Shown here piece by piece: positions 26,497 to 35,231 of a stretch of 64,000 nt of DNA. Origin of the DNA: Haloarcula taiwanensis. Its GTDB lineage: Archaea > Halobacteriota > Halobacteria > Halobacteriales > Haloarculaceae. Numbering within the stretch: position 1 is the stretch's first letter; each line of letters opens with the position of its first letter. The notes beneath the pieces are model-generated. The model ran no database searches. It saw only the letters and a list, made by a program, of their open reading frames with translations, and had not been told where the DNA came from. The stretch lies in NCBI GenBank assembly GCA_002844335.1, contig CP019154.1:2170001-2234000 (forward strand). Direction: 5' to 3'. Both the position numbers and the translations under genes were made by a program.

Positions 26497-28005
26497 ATGG
26501 TCTCCTCGACCGTGGCTCTCGGCCTGACGGCGGCGACCGTCCTCGTGTTCACCGGCGTCGGCCTCTTCGCCGCCCGCGGCCGCATCGACTCAGTGGAGAC
26601 GTACATCTCTGCTCGTGACTCGGCCGGCAGCGGAACCCTCGCTGCGACCGTCATCGCGTCGATGATGGGCGTCTGGATTCTGCTGAGCCCGGCCGAAGCC
26701 GGGGCCGCCTTCGGTGGGCTGCCCGCCGTACTGGGTTACGCCATCGGCAGCGCGATCCCGCTCGTCCTCTTTATTCCGGTCGGCGCTCGCATCCGCGAGG
26801 TGATGCCCGCGGGCCACTCGCTGACTGAGTTCGCCTACGCCCGCTTTGGCTCCGGGATGTACCTGCTCGTCCTGCTGGTCTCGGTGTTCTACATGTTCAT
26901 CTTCCTCGCTGCGGAGATGACTGGCATCGCCGGCGCGCTCGCACTCGTCGCGGACGTACCCCTCTGGCAGACTTCGTTGCTCATCGGCGGCTTCGTCCTC
27001 ATCTACACGACATACGGCGGCCTGCTCGCCAGCATCGTCACCGACACCGTCCAGACGCTGGTCATCCTGCCGCTTCTGGCCGTCGGCTTCGGCGGCGCGC
27101 TGCTCTCGCTGGGTGGCACGGGCGAATTCCACGCGACGGTGGTGTCGGCCGACCCGACGCTGCTCGACCCGACGTTCGGTCCCGGCCTGAAGTTCGGCCT
27201 GTACGTCGCGTTCGCTCTGCTGGGCGCGAATATGCTGAACCAAGGCGTCTGGCAGCGGGTGTACGCCGCCGACGGCGAGCGTACCCTCCGCCGCGGAATG
27301 GGCATCGCCGCCGTCGTCGTCGTCCCGATGCTCCTGCTGTCCGGACTGTTCGGCATCGCCGCCGCAGGGCTGGGGCTCACGGAATCCGGCTCCGCCAGCA
27401 TCGCCTTCTTCCTCGTGGTCGCGGAGGCGTTCCCGGCGTGGGTGACCCTCGCCGTCGTCGTCCTCGCCGTGTTGCTGGTGATGAGTTCCGCCGACACGAT
27501 GTTCAACGCCATCGCCAGCGTCGTCACGGCCGACCTCGCCCGACTGCTCGACGACCCCGACCAGCGGACCCTCTGGCTCGGCGGGCGGGGGCTGACCGTC
27601 GCCGTCGCCCTCGCCGCGATGTTCATCGGCGCACAGGGGTACAGCGTCCTCCAGTTGTTCCTGACGGCCGACCTGCTTGCCGCCGGCGTCTTCGTGCCGT
27701 TCCTCGCCGGCCTCTACACCGAGCGACTCACTGGGCCGGGCGCGATGGTCTCGGGAGTTGCGGGCCTGGTCGTCGGCTTCGCGTACTTCCCGTCGCTGCG
27801 TGGCCTCGTCGCCGCCGTGCCGGGCATCGGAAGTCTGCTGCCAGCGCCGTCGTTCCTGGTCGCCTTCGCCGGCGCGACGCTGGTCTCGGCCGCGCTCACC
27901 GCCGCGGCGACGCTGCTCGGCGGGGCCGACGCCGACCTCGACGACCTCGGCCGGGAGGTCCGAGCGCTCGACGACCCGGTGGCCGACGGGGGGTCCGAGC
28001 GATGA
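26497..28005 (+). CDS. Sodium:solute symporter, candidate thiamine or HMP transporter
   Basis: A 502-residue SSS-family symporter with about 13 membrane helices. Landmarks: GRIDSVETYISARDSAG at the start of the core, ASMMGVWILLSPAEAGAAFG, and FAYARFGSGMYLLVLLVSVFY. The ATG directly follows the TAA of the second tenA with no spacer. Operon position implies uptake of thiamine or its pyrimidine moiety. SSS proteins named ThiV have been predicted as thiamine-related transporters in some prokaryotes, and this may belong with them. The assignment is contextual. The last codons overlap a small membrane-protein gene. Confidence 0.85.
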   Translation: MVSSTVALGLTAATVLVFTGVGLFAARGRIDSVETYISARDSAGSGTLAATVIASMMGVWILLSPAEAGAAFGGLPAVLGYAIGSAIPLVLFIPVGARIREVMPAGHSLTEFAYARFGSGMYLLVLLVSVFYMFIFLAAEMTGIAGALALVADVPLWQTSLLIGGFVLIYTTYGGLLASIVTDTVQTLVILPLLAVGFGGALLSLGGTGEFHATVVSADPTLLDPTFGPGLKFGLYVAFALLGANMLNQGVWQRVYAADGERTLRRGMGIAAVVVVPMLLLSGLFGIAAAGLGLTESGSASIAFFLVVAEAFPAWVTLAVVVLAVLLVMSSADTMFNAIASVVTADLARLLDDPDQRTLWLGGRGLTVAVALAAMFIGAQGYSVLQLFLTADLLAAGVFVPFLAGLYTERLTGPGAMVSGVAGLVVGFAYFPSLRGLVAAVPGIGSLLPAPSFLVAFAGATLVSAALTAAATLLGGADADLDDLGREVRALDDPVADGGSER

Positions 28006-28136
28006 CCGCGACGGCCGCGCTCCCCCTCGCCGCGCTGGGCTCGACGGCCTTCGGGGCGCTCGTCTGGGGGTCGATACTGCTCGTCCTCGCGGTCTTTCTG
28101 GCGGTCTGTTGGCTGGTCGTCACGGAGCGTCGCTAG
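28002..28136 (+). CDS. 44-residue membrane protein coupled to the SSS symporter
   Basis: ATG at 28002 overlaps the symporter stop (ATGA) and the frame ends TAG 28136. The sequence begins MTATAALPLAALGSTAFG, continues as one strong helix (LVWGSILLVLAVFLAVCWLV) and ends in basic TERR, putting the C-terminus inside. Translational coupling to the transporter suggests an accessory subunit. Other SSS transporters are known to be encoded next to very small membrane partners. No named family is recognised. Confidence 0.7.
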   Translation: MTATAALPLAALGSTAFGALVWGSILLVLAVFLAVCWLVVTERR

Positions 28137-28192
28137 AATGTGGATTGGTAACTAGAAACATACTTATAACGGCGGCGGTCGCACCTCGGCGT

Positions 28193-28588
28193 ATGCAGAC
28201 CTTCGTGCTCGCGACGAACTCAGAGACAGTCAGCGAAACGCTGTGTTCGTACCTCGAAGGGGTCCTCGATCCCGACGACAGCGTCTACGCGGTCAACTCA
28301 CAGCGCGGCGGCGACAGCACGTCGTCGGCGGCGGTCGCCGACGGGAAGGCCGCGCTCGAAGTCGTCTCGGACCGGCTGGGCGACCAGGTGTCCGTCGAGA
28401 CCTACCAGATAATCCGGGGCAACAGCCCCGCGACGGATATCTTCGACATCGCGGCGGAGGTCGACGCCGACGAACTCGTTATCGGCGTCCGCAAGCGGAG
28501 TCAGACCGACCGGCTCATCTTCGGCAGCGTCGCACAGGACATCATGCGGCAGTCGGAGTACCCGATGCGGGTCGTGCCACGAGACTGA
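28193..28588 (+). CDS. UspA-family protein
   Basis: A 131-residue universal stress protein domain. The start at ATG 28193 (MQTFVLATNSETVSE) is supported by a TATA-like ACTTATAACGG element 23-33 bp upstream, consistent with a leaderless mRNA and separate transcription from the thiamine operon. The ATP-binding-type ending is recognisable (LVIGVRKRSQTDRLIFGSV followed by SEYPMRVVP), though the usual G-2x-G-9x-G(S/T) pattern is incomplete. Function is unknown. Haloarchaea carry dozens of such proteins. Confidence 0.85.
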   Translation: MQTFVLATNSETVSETLCSYLEGVLDPDDSVYAVNSQRGGDSTSSAAVADGKAALEVVSDRLGDQVSVETYQIIRGNSPATDIFDIAAEVDADELVIGVRKRSQTDRLIFGSVAQDIMRQSEYPMRVVPRD

Positions 28589-28644
28589 GCAGCAACTGCC
28601 GGGAACAACTGACCGCAAAGAAACCGAAAACCGAGGGAGCCGAG

Positions 28645-29337
28645 CTATTCGGCCGACTCGTAGTCGTCGAAGGCGTCGATTTCGACGCCCCCGTCGGTGA
28701 TTTCGGCGATGACGACGCCGTTGCCGGAGCCGGTGTCGCGCTCGGCCGCGGCGTTGACCGCGCGGATGGCAAGCGAGCGCGCCTCGTCGAGGGTCATCTC
28801 GGGGTCGTACTGCCCTTCGATGGTCCCCGTCGCGACCATCGTCCCGGAGCCGGTGACGGTGTAGTCGTCTTCCAGCACGCCGCCGGCCGGGTCGACGCTG
28901 TAGACGTGGCTGCCCTCTTCGTCGACGCCGCCCACGATGGGGTTGATGGCGAAGTACGGGCCGCCGCGGGCGAAGTTGCCCGCGAGCGTCGCCAGCGCGT
29001 GAATCGAGAGCGGTTCGTCGCGGCGCACCTCGTAGAGGTCCGCCTCCGCGCGCAGCGAGCGGATGAACGACTGGGCCCCGCCGACGCTGCCGACCAGCGT
29101 CATCGCGGCTGTCGGGTGAATCTGCTCGACCTTCGTGACCTGCTTGTTCGAGACGAAACGGCCGCCGAGCGACGCGCGCCGGTCCGTGGCGATGATGACG
29201 CCGTCCTCGGTCGAGAGGCCGACGGTCGTGGTCCCGGTCTTGACGACGTTCTCCTCGTCGCGGCCCTCGCTCTCGTTGGGGAGGGTCCCGACCTCGGGCT
29301 CGTAGGCGTCGGTCAGCCGGTTCTCGGGGTCGTACAT
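28645..29337 (-). CDS. psmB: 20S proteasome beta subunit
   Basis: Catalytic subunit of the archaeal 20S proteasome. The 230-residue precursor has a 35-residue propeptide ending VVKTG. Autoprocessing before Thr36 (TTTVGLSTEDGV) exposes the nucleophile. The active-site helpers appear as Asp in IATDRRASLGG and Lys in VSNKQV. The ATG overlaps the psmA stop by one base (TGATG), so the two subunits are translated together. Start 29337. Confidence 0.95.
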   Translation of the reverse strand: MYDPENRLTDAYEPEVGTLPNESEGRDEENVVKTGTTTVGLSTEDGVIIATDRRASLGGRFVSNKQVTKVEQIHPTAAMTLVGSVGGAQSFIRSLRAEADLYEVRRDEPLSIHALATLAGNFARGGPYFAINPIVGGVDEEGSHVYSVDPAGGVLEDDYTVTGSGTMVATGTIEGQYDPEMTLDEARSLAIRAVNAAAERDTGSGNGVVIAEITDGGVEIDAFDDYESAE

Positions 29338-30071
29338 CAGTTCTCACCTCCGAGTTCGAACTCTTCGAGGCGCTCGGCGATGTCGTCCTCCGAGAGCTTC
29401 TCGAACTGTTCGGTCTCCACGTCGATGGTGGCGATGTCGACGCCCGTGGCGTCGAGGCCTTCCTCGTTGACCGACGCGAGCGCCCGGAGCGCGAGTTCGA
29501 TGCCGCTTTCGAGGTCCATCTCCTCGGCGTACTCGTCTTCGAGGAACGACTGGATGTCCTCGCGCGAGCCGCCGATGGCGACGGCCTGCCACTCGTAGGG
29601 CGTCCCCGACGGGTCCGTCTCGAACAGCCGCGGCTGGCCGTCCTCGATACCGGCGACCAGCAGCGCGACACCGAACGGGCGCGCGCCGCCGGTCTGGGTG
29701 TACTGCTGAATGTAGTCTGTGATCTCCTTCGTCAGCGACTCGACGGAGGCCGGCTCGTCGTAGCGCAAGCGGTTGACCTGGGCCTGACGACGAGCTACGT
29801 CGATGAGCTGGCGCGCGTCGGCCACGTGGCCGGCGCTGGCCACGCCGACGTGGGAGTCGATTTCGTGGATCTTCTCGATGCTGTCGCGCTCGATGAGCGG
29901 CGACCGGGCGTGGCGGTCGGCGGCGATGACCACGCCGTCCTCGGTACGGACCCCGACGCTGGCGGTTCCGCGCTTGACGGCTTCTCGTGCGTACTCGACC
30001 TGATAGAGGCGTCCGTCCGGGGAGAAGATGGTAATCCCGCGGTCGTAGGCCTGTTGTTCGTTTCCTTGCAT
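29337..30071 (-). CDS. psmA: 20S proteasome alpha subunit
   Basis: A 244-residue alpha-ring subunit that forms the gated pore and docks PAN or Cdc48-type ATPases. The N-terminus AYDRGITIFSPDGRLYQVEYA is the hallmark gating and H0 region. RGTASVGVRTEDGVVIAAD follows. There is no catalytic Thr. The minus-strand promoter has TTATATAAG at about 30110-30118, so the leader is some 15 bases. It is first in the psmA-psmB operon. Confidence 0.95.
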   Translation of the reverse strand: MQGNEQQAYDRGITIFSPDGRLYQVEYAREAVKRGTASVGVRTEDGVVIAADRHARSPLIERDSIEKIHEIDSHVGVASAGHVADARQLIDVARRQAQVNRLRYDEPASVESLTKEITDYIQQYTQTGGARPFGVALLVAGIEDGQPRLFETDPSGTPYEWQAVAIGGSREDIQSFLEDEYAEEMDLESGIELALRALASVNEEGLDATGVDIATIDVETEQFEKLSEDDIAERLEEFELGGEN

Positions 30072-30140
30072 GATGTATCGTGTTGTTGTTCACCTGAGGT
30101 TAGGGTTGCTCTTATATAACCGTATCGCGGGCCGCTGCCC

Positions 30141-30479
30141 TCAGAACAGCGGCAGGTCGCCGGTGACGCGGTCCACCAGCTCGTCCTCGGCGGGGCCGAC
30201 GGCGAGCGCCGTGACGGTTCCCGGGTCGAGCTGTGTGCGGCCGGCGTCCCGGACGACCGCATGCGGCAGGCCTTCGCGCTCGGCCACGTCCGCGAGTTCG
30301 AACAGCTCGGACTCGCTCGTGGCTTTCAGGACGACTTTCTTCTGGCCCGCGCCCTTCCAGGCTTTCCGGGGTTTCGGGCCGGCGTCCTCGTAAGCCGACA
30401 GCGAGGCGTGGGCAACCTGGGCGGCGAGCTTGCCCTCGCCCATGCCGATGTCGGCCCGTGCGACGATAGCCTGCTTCAT
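30141..30479 (-). CDS. pth2: Peptidyl-tRNA hydrolase, archaeal type 2
   Basis: Releases tRNA from stalled peptidyl-tRNA. I start at ATG 30479 (112 residues, [21 protein letters not shown]), the universal Pth2 N-terminus. The extension to 30551 is not conserved in character. The landmark [16 protein letters not shown] and the C-terminal [21 protein letters not shown] are intact, and the length is right for the family. It shares its strand with the proteasome genes 70 bp downstream but has its own start region. Confidence 0.94.
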   Translation of the reverse strand: MKQAIVARADIGMGEGKLAAQVAHASLSAYEDAGPKPRKAWKGAGQKKVVLKATSESELFELADVAEREGLPHAVVRDAGRTQLDPGTVTALAVGPAEDELVDRVTGDLPLF

Positions 30480-30887
30480 GTGCTTACATGGCCACCCGTA
30501 CTTAAACTCCCGTCGGACTCCCTCCACGGTTGCACATACCACAGAGTACATACGCCGTGGTCGAGCACATCCCTAACGATTCTTCGGCTGGTGCGTCCGA
30601 GATACATATCGATTACCGTTGGCTCATCAGCGTTTGCGACACTGGCAAACTGCCGGGTCTCGTCTTTCTAACGGGGCCAACGCCGTGTGTCAGCCGTAAT
30701 AGCTTCAGTCGGCATCTCATCCCCGACCAAGATACGAAACGAAGTATCGCCTTACTGGCATAAGTTGGGTATTAACGAAAAAACACCCCTTGTTACTAAT
30801 GGTCGATGTCATCGATATTACCAATCGAATGCAGTGTAGCTGGGAGGCTGTATAGTTCAGGCCGAACAACAGCCAGGGAGTCTGTCG
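30480..30887 (+). other. AT-richer intergenic region, 408 bp
   Basis: Divergent region between pth2 and the surface protein. It is noticeably richer in A and T than its surroundings. Visible pieces: the pth2 promoter side (about 30480-30515), a small inverted repeat GATAC-GAAACGAA-GTATC at about 30730-30750, and the surface-gene promoter (CTGTATAGTT near 30850) with a GGGAG ribosome site seven bases before ATG 30888. Short frames inside lack haloarchaeal coding character. Confidence 0.55.
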
Positions 30888-32045
30888 ATGAGTGACGACC
30901 CAGGGGGTGTCGATATCCCATTCATCGCGGTCACGGCCGTAATCACGCTGTTCGTCGTCGGGACGACAGTCGCCGTCGCAGGCGTCGGCCTGGGACAGGT
31001 CACTCCATCGGCACAGTCGTTTCTGGTACAGACTGACGACCGGAGCCCGTCCCAGCCCTGTGCCCCGGGCGAGGACCTGTTGGCGAAGTACAACTGGGAA
31101 TCGACCGATGACGGGTTCGGATTCGTCTTCGAGAAGGGAGCAAGCGACGCCGTCACGTTCAATGTGAGAGCGTATGATGGAGGCCCGTCCGAAGGACCAA
31201 CTGAAGTCGAGTGGACATCGCAAGTCCCCGTCGATGTCGAGGTTGTCAAGTCTGGCGGCGGGAGCAGTATAAACCAAGCCAACGAACTGGACCCGGCGGC
31301 AACATCGGGAACAGCTACGTCACAGCAGGGAATTAGTTTCCTGGCTTTTTGTACGGTGCCCTCGACACCGACACCAACTGAGGAGCCCACTGAAGAACCA
31401 ACCGAACAACCCACTGAAGAACCAACCGAACAACCCACTGAAGAACCAACCGAACAACCCACTGAAGAACCAACCGAACAACCCACTGAAGAACCAACCG
31501 AACAACCCACAGAGGAGCCCACGAAGACGCCGGAAGACACGGTGTACTGGCAGGTAGACTTCGGACCGGGCGAAGAACCGCCTGATCCGCCGTATTACGG
31601 CAAGAACGACCGTGACCTGATGGCCGCACTCGGAAACTCCGAGGACGGGGTCAGACAGAACCCCTCCGTTCTCCACCAGAACAGGCCGGGGCAACTGCAG
31701 AACGTCACCATCACCGGCAAGTCGTTTAGTTTCGACGACCCGGACGACCCGACGCAGGTCACCGTGGAATTCACCATTCCGGAGGACGGGCCAAACCGGA
31801 CGCTCCACCTTGCATCCTTCACCTTGCCCGGGGCGTTCAACTACTCTGAAGTCCCCCAGCAAGAACTGCACACGGTCACAAGCGGGAACTTCACCGCTGG
31901 CGAGACCGGGACGCTGACCATCAGTATCCCACAGCCTACCAGCGGGCCGAGTTCGTCGGCAGGGCGGCGGTCGGCGCTCGTGCTGTTCGGGTTCGGCGCC
32001 ACGCTGCTCGGTATGACAGTTGTCGGCCGACGACGGCAGCTGTAG
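30888..32045 (+). CDS. Membrane-anchored surface protein with Pro-Thr-Glu repeat
   Basis: A 385-residue exported protein. Residues ~11-37 form a hydrophobic export or anchor helix ([20 protein letters not shown]). An N-terminal domain (~40-160) follows, then the acidic repeat EEPTEQPT (~163-210), then a second beta-rich domain (~212-350). The C-terminus has a hydrophobic helix and a basic stop ([21 protein letters not shown]). The repeat likely acts as a rigid extended spacer between two globular parts. No family is recognised. Two membrane segments would leave most of the protein outside the cell. Confidence 0.8.
   Translation: MSDDPGGVDIPFIAVTAVITLFVVGTTVAVAGVGLGQVTPSAQSFLVQTDDRSPSQPCAPGEDLLAKYNWESTDDGFGFVFEKGASDAVTFNVRAYDGGPSEGPTEVEWTSQVPVDVEVVKSGGGSSINQANELDPAATSGTATSQQGISFLAFCTVPSTPTPTEEPTEEPTEQPTEEPTEQPTEEPTEQPTEEPTEQPTEEPTEQPTEEPTKTPEDTVYWQVDFGPGEEPPDPPYYGKNDRDLMAALGNSEDGVRQNPSVLHQNRPGQLQNVTITGKSFSFDDPDDPTQVTVEFTIPEDGPNRTLHLASFTLPGAFNYSEVPQQELHTVTSGNFTAGETGTLTISIPQPTSGPSSSAGRRSALVLFGFGATLLGMTVVGRRRQL
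31389..31508 (+). repeat. Five perfect 24-bp tandem repeats within a surface-protein gene
   Basis: The unit starts at 31389, 31413, 31437, 31461 and 31485 and is identical each time. It encodes TEEPTEQP. Degenerate copies flank both sides (31371-31388 and 31509-31525). Because 24 is a multiple of three, copy-number change keeps the frame and alters spacer length only. Confidence 0.9.
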
Positions 32046-32136
32046 CGGACCGAGTGCTCTCGCGCCGACCCCGCGATGCGGTCGAGCGTGGGCCGGAACC
32101 GGGAGGTTTAGGCCCGCGGCCGCAAACGCCACTCTC

Positions 32137-32724
32137 ATGATACTCTCAGATGCGGATATTCTCCGACGGCTGGAACAGGGTGACCTCGTCGTCGAGCCGC
32201 TTGACGACCCGGACATCCAGATTCAGCCCGCCAGCGTCGACCTCCGTCTCGGCCGGGAATTCCTGGAGTTCCAGCACGCCAACATCCCCTGTATTCATCC
32301 GAACTCCGAGGACGAAGTCGCAGACTACGTCGAGGAAACCATCATCGAGGAGGGCGGGGAGTTCATCCTCCACCCCGGCGACTTCGTGCTGGGGACGACA
32401 CACGAGCGCGTCGCCATCCCTGACGACCTCATCGCCCACGTCGAGGGCCGGTCGTCGCTGGGCCGGCTGGCGATTGTGGTGCATGCGACCGCCGGACTCT
32501 GTGACCCCGGCTACGAGGGACAGATCACGCTCGAACTGTCGAACCTCGGCACTGCGCCGGTCGCGCTGACGCCCGGTATGCGGATCTCACAGCTCACGTT
32601 CACGGAACTCAAGACACCCGCCGACCGCCCGTACGGGGCCGAACGCGGCTCGAAGTACCAGGGCCAGTCCGGACCGCAGGCCAGCAAGATACAGGGGGAC
32701 CGCGAGTTCGGAGGCGACCAATAG
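32137..32724 (+). CDS. dcd: dCTP deaminase
   Basis: Deaminates dCTP to dUTP for dTTP synthesis. The start at ATG 32137 (195 residues, [17 protein letters not shown]) is the conserved family N-terminus, with a GAGGTTTAGG element 26-35 bp upstream. The substrate and trimer motifs are present ([20 protein letters not shown], then [12 protein letters not shown] with the catalytic Glu). A bifunctional deaminase-dUTPase activity as in Methanocaldococcus cannot be excluded. Its stop codon abuts the ATG of an HTH-ThiN regulator, so the two are co-transcribed. Confidence 0.94.
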   Translation: MILSDADILRRLEQGDLVVEPLDDPDIQIQPASVDLRLGREFLEFQHANIPCIHPNSEDEVADYVEETIIEEGGEFILHPGDFVLGTTHERVAIPDDLIAHVEGRSSLGRLAIVVHATAGLCDPGYEGQITLELSNLGTAPVALTPGMRISQLTFTELKTPADRPYGAERGSKYQGQSGPQASKIQGDREFGGDQ

Positions 32725-33621
32725 ATGCGGTTCATCGAGGAGATCGTCGTCGACGACTTCCTGCCGACGTTTCGCTCGCTGCTGGCCGACGCTCTCAGGG
32801 AGCGCGGGCTGACACAGTCCGAAGTCGCCGACCTGCTGGGAATCAGCCAGAGTGCGGTCTCGAAGTACGTCCACGGCGACGTGGCGCGTCAGGAGGACTT
32901 GCTGGCCCACCGCGGGCTGGAAGAGTTGGTCGAGCGGCTGGCCGACGGGCTGGCTGACGGCGATATGAGTCCGGTACAAGCGCTGGTCGAAACGGAGGTG
33001 TTCATCCGCGAACTCGAACAGGGCGGCGTGCTGGCGCAGATACACGAGGACGCCGTCCCGGAACTGGGCGACTACGACGACGAGTTCGCCGTCCACGACC
33101 CGGACTCACAGCTCCGAGCAGCAGAACGAACGCTCGCGTCGGTGCGGCGCGGACTCAGTGTGTTGGAAAACACCAGCGGGTTCGCGACGCTCATCCCAGC
33201 AGTGGGGTCGAACCTCGTCCAGTGTCTCCCCGACGCCGAGAGCATCGAGGACGTGGCCGCCGTCCCGGGGCGGATTCTCGACGTGAAAGGGCGGGCAACG
33301 ATTCCGGCAGACCCGGAGTTCGGCGTCAGCGAACACGTCGCGACGCTGTTGCTGGCGGCGCGGACCGCCGGGAGCGACGCCCGCGCGGTGTTGAACGTCC
33401 GGTACGACGACGGCGTCGTGGCCGCGCTGCGAGAGGCGGGCCGGACCGTCGTCGAGTTCGACGCCGAGGAGCGCGTCGAACCAGCCGTCGCAGCCGCGCT
33501 GGCCGACGACCCGGGCGTCGACGTGCTCTATCACACCGGCGCGATGGGTATCGAACCGGTGGTGTACCTGCTCGGGGACGACGCCGTCTCGGTCGCTGAA
33601 ACGGCCCGCGAAATCCTGTGA
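32725..33621 (+). CDS. Second HTH-ThiN domain regulator
   Basis: A 298-residue paralogue of ThiR. The HTH is at residues ~25-50 (RGLTQSEVADLLGISQSAVSKYV), and the ThiN-like domain at ~130-298 contains AAVPGRILDVKGRATIP, HVATLLLAAR and LYHTGAMGIEPVVYLLG. It lacks the CxxC-containing linker of the ThiR at 23963-24886. The ATG is the base after the dcd stop, and the 3' end overlaps a methyltransferase gene. That context is not thiamine-related, so its ligand may differ. It may bind a phosphorylated metabolite and control a different regulon. Confidence 0.85.
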   Translation: MRFIEEIVVDDFLPTFRSLLADALRERGLTQSEVADLLGISQSAVSKYVHGDVARQEDLLAHRGLEELVERLADGLADGDMSPVQALVETEVFIRELEQGGVLAQIHEDAVPELGDYDDEFAVHDPDSQLRAAERTLASVRRGLSVLENTSGFATLIPAVGSNLVQCLPDAESIEDVAAVPGRILDVKGRATIPADPEFGVSEHVATLLLAARTAGSDARAVLNVRYDDGVVAALREAGRTVVEFDAEERVEPAVAAALADDPGVDVLYHTGAMGIEPVVYLLGDDAVSVAETAREIL

Positions 33622-34268
33622 CCGACGCGCAGTCGTTTTACGGCCGGTGGGCGCGGGTGTACGACTGGATAGCGAATGCACCCGGTGTGACGGCATGGCG
33701 CGACAAGACGGCGGAGGCGCTGGCGCTCGCGCCCGGCGATACCGTCGTCGAGATGGGCTGTGGCACGGGGGCGAACGTGCCGGCGCTCCGTGAGCGAGTC
33801 GACCCGTCGGGTCGGATCGTCGGCGTCGACGTGACGCGGGCGATGCTCGAACGCGCACGCGAACACGCCGCGCGGACGGGCGGGACCGTACACTACGTGC
33901 AAGCCGACGCCGCCAGACCGCCTGTTCGAGAGGCGGACGCCGTCCTGGCGACGTTCGTTGCCGGCATCTTCGAGGATCCCGCGGCAGCGGTCGATGCGTG
34001 GTGTGACAGCGTCGCCCCCGGCGGCCGTGTCGCCCTGCTGAACTTCCAGCGGAGTCCCAGCGCCCTCGCCGCGCCGCTGAACCTCGCGTTCGAGGGGTTC
34101 GTCCGGCTCTCAGCGCCGGGGACGCGGCTGTCGCGGCGGTCACACGCCAGCGCGTTCGAGCGGCGGGTCCGGGCGGCCCGGGAGCGACTCACCGAACTGA
34201 CCGTCGACAGGCGCTACGAGGCGCTCGCCGGGGGATACCTCGGCCTGCTGAGCGGGACTGTGCCCTGA
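33618..34268 (+). CDS. Class I SAM-dependent methyltransferase
   Basis: A 216-residue methyltransferase starting with GTG at 33618, overlapping the stop of the upstream regulator gene (GTGA). SAM-binding motif I is VVEMGCGTGANVPALRE. Motif II follows as IVGVDVTRAMLERAREHA and the post-motif region as VHYVQADAARPPVREADAVL. It resembles the UbiE-like and archaeal phospholipid or quinone methyltransferase group. The substrate is not identifiable. It is the last gene of the dcd operon. Confidence 0.85.
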   Translation: MTDAQSFYGRWARVYDWIANAPGVTAWRDKTAEALALAPGDTVVEMGCGTGANVPALRERVDPSGRIVGVDVTRAMLERAREHAARTGGTVHYVQADAARPPVREADAVLATFVAGIFEDPAAAVDAWCDSVAPGGRVALLNFQRSPSALAAPLNLAFEGFVRLSAPGTRLSRRSHASAFERRVRAARERLTELTVDRRYEALAGGYLGLLSGTVP

Positions 34269-34286
34269 CGGGCGCGGGCCGAACCG

Positions 34287-35048
34287 CTACGGTCGGTACC
34301 GTTCAGCGTGCGCCGGACAGAACTCGGGCTTCCGTAGCTGTGCAGCGACGACGCCGGGCTGGCGGTGGGGGTTGTGGAGCCGACAGGTCTCCTCGTCACA
34401 GAACGCCTCGCCCGTGTCGAGGTAGTGGTACGCCTGCAGGACGTAGCCCTTGAGCGCCTCGGTCGTCCGCGGGTCGTCCTCGACGAGAAACTCCCCCTCG
34501 ACCTCGTTTTCGAGCACCTCGCGGGGCGGCGTACCGCCGGAGAGCAGGGCGTGTTTCTGCTGTTCCTTGTAGTACTGCTCGGGCTTTGCGGGGGCCTCGT
34601 ACAGCCCCGGCACCGAGACGACCGCGGGCTGGCCGAGGACGTGCACGCGCTTGTGCCAGCGGCCGTCGTGGTCGCCCCAGGTCCCGACGACGCGGTCCAA
34701 CAGCGGGACGTGGAGGTGGTCCAGCGACCGCTCGGACTCGGGGAGTCGCTCGTGGAGCGCCCGCTGGACGGCCAGCCCGTCGTAGATGACGCCGCCGGCC
34801 CGCTCGGGCGACTCTATGGCTCGCTCCTCGTAGCGGACGATGCCGAGCATCGTGTTCCCGGTCTCGCGATCGTACGGCGAGAGCACCCGCGCCTCCGCGA
34901 ACGACTCCGCCAGGTCCGAGTCGCCATGCAACGAGAGAAACCGGTCCCGGACGGAGACAGTGGCCTCGACCCGTTCGTCGAGCCAGTCGGCGATCGCGTC
35001 GGCGTCGACGACCGCCGTCGGGGCGCGGTACAGCGTGACGGACTTCAT
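34287..35048 (-). CDS. Haloarchaeal protein with archaemetzincin-like Cys/His C-terminus (DUF6775-like)
   Basis: A 253-residue protein starting at ATG 35048 (MKSVTLYRAPTAVVDADAIAD). Internal features: a region LHVPLLDRVVGTWGDHDGRWHKRV, then LYEAPAKPEQYYKEQQ. The C-terminal segment reads FCDEETCRLHNPHRQPG and, about 18 residues later, FCPAHAERYRP. A C-x4-C pair followed by a distant FC-x2 pair resembles the structural zinc site of archaemetzincin peptidases. I do not see the HExxH catalytic helix. Haloarchaeal relatives are called putative metallopeptidases, but activity is unproven. Confidence 0.7.
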   Translation of the reverse strand: MKSVTLYRAPTAVVDADAIADWLDERVEATVSVRDRFLSLHGDSDLAESFAEARVLSPYDRETGNTMLGIVRYEERAIESPERAGGVIYDGLAVQRALHERLPESERSLDHLHVPLLDRVVGTWGDHDGRWHKRVHVLGQPAVVSVPGLYEAPAKPEQYYKEQQKHALLSGGTPPREVLENEVEGEFLVEDDPRTTEALKGYVLQAYHYLDTGEAFCDEETCRLHNPHRQPGVVAAQLRKPEFCPAHAERYRP

Positions 35049-35231
35049 TGTATTAGCCAGTGGTATCGTTGGGTAATACCATTTGTGTCTCGGAGACCCC
35101 CGCGCATTGAGACGGCGAACTGAAGAATCAGAGCGAACGGGTCGATGCGGCGCTACCGGTGAGAGACAGCCACCTACCGCAGTGCTGGCCAGAACCGCCA
35201 CGGACAGTCTGTGACGTTCCAGTGGCGAGCA

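Noticed and set aside
28193..28588. UspA as part of the thiamine operon
   Set aside because: It has its own TATA-like element 23-33 bp before the ATG, and a 56-bp gap breaks the overlapping pattern.
30530..30763. 77-codon frame in the pth2-surface gene gap
   Set aside because: No haloarchaeal amino-acid bias, no ribosome site or TATA at the right distance, no family.
31389..31508. CRISPR array
   Set aside because: The repeats are head-to-tail with no spacers and lie in frame inside a protein gene.
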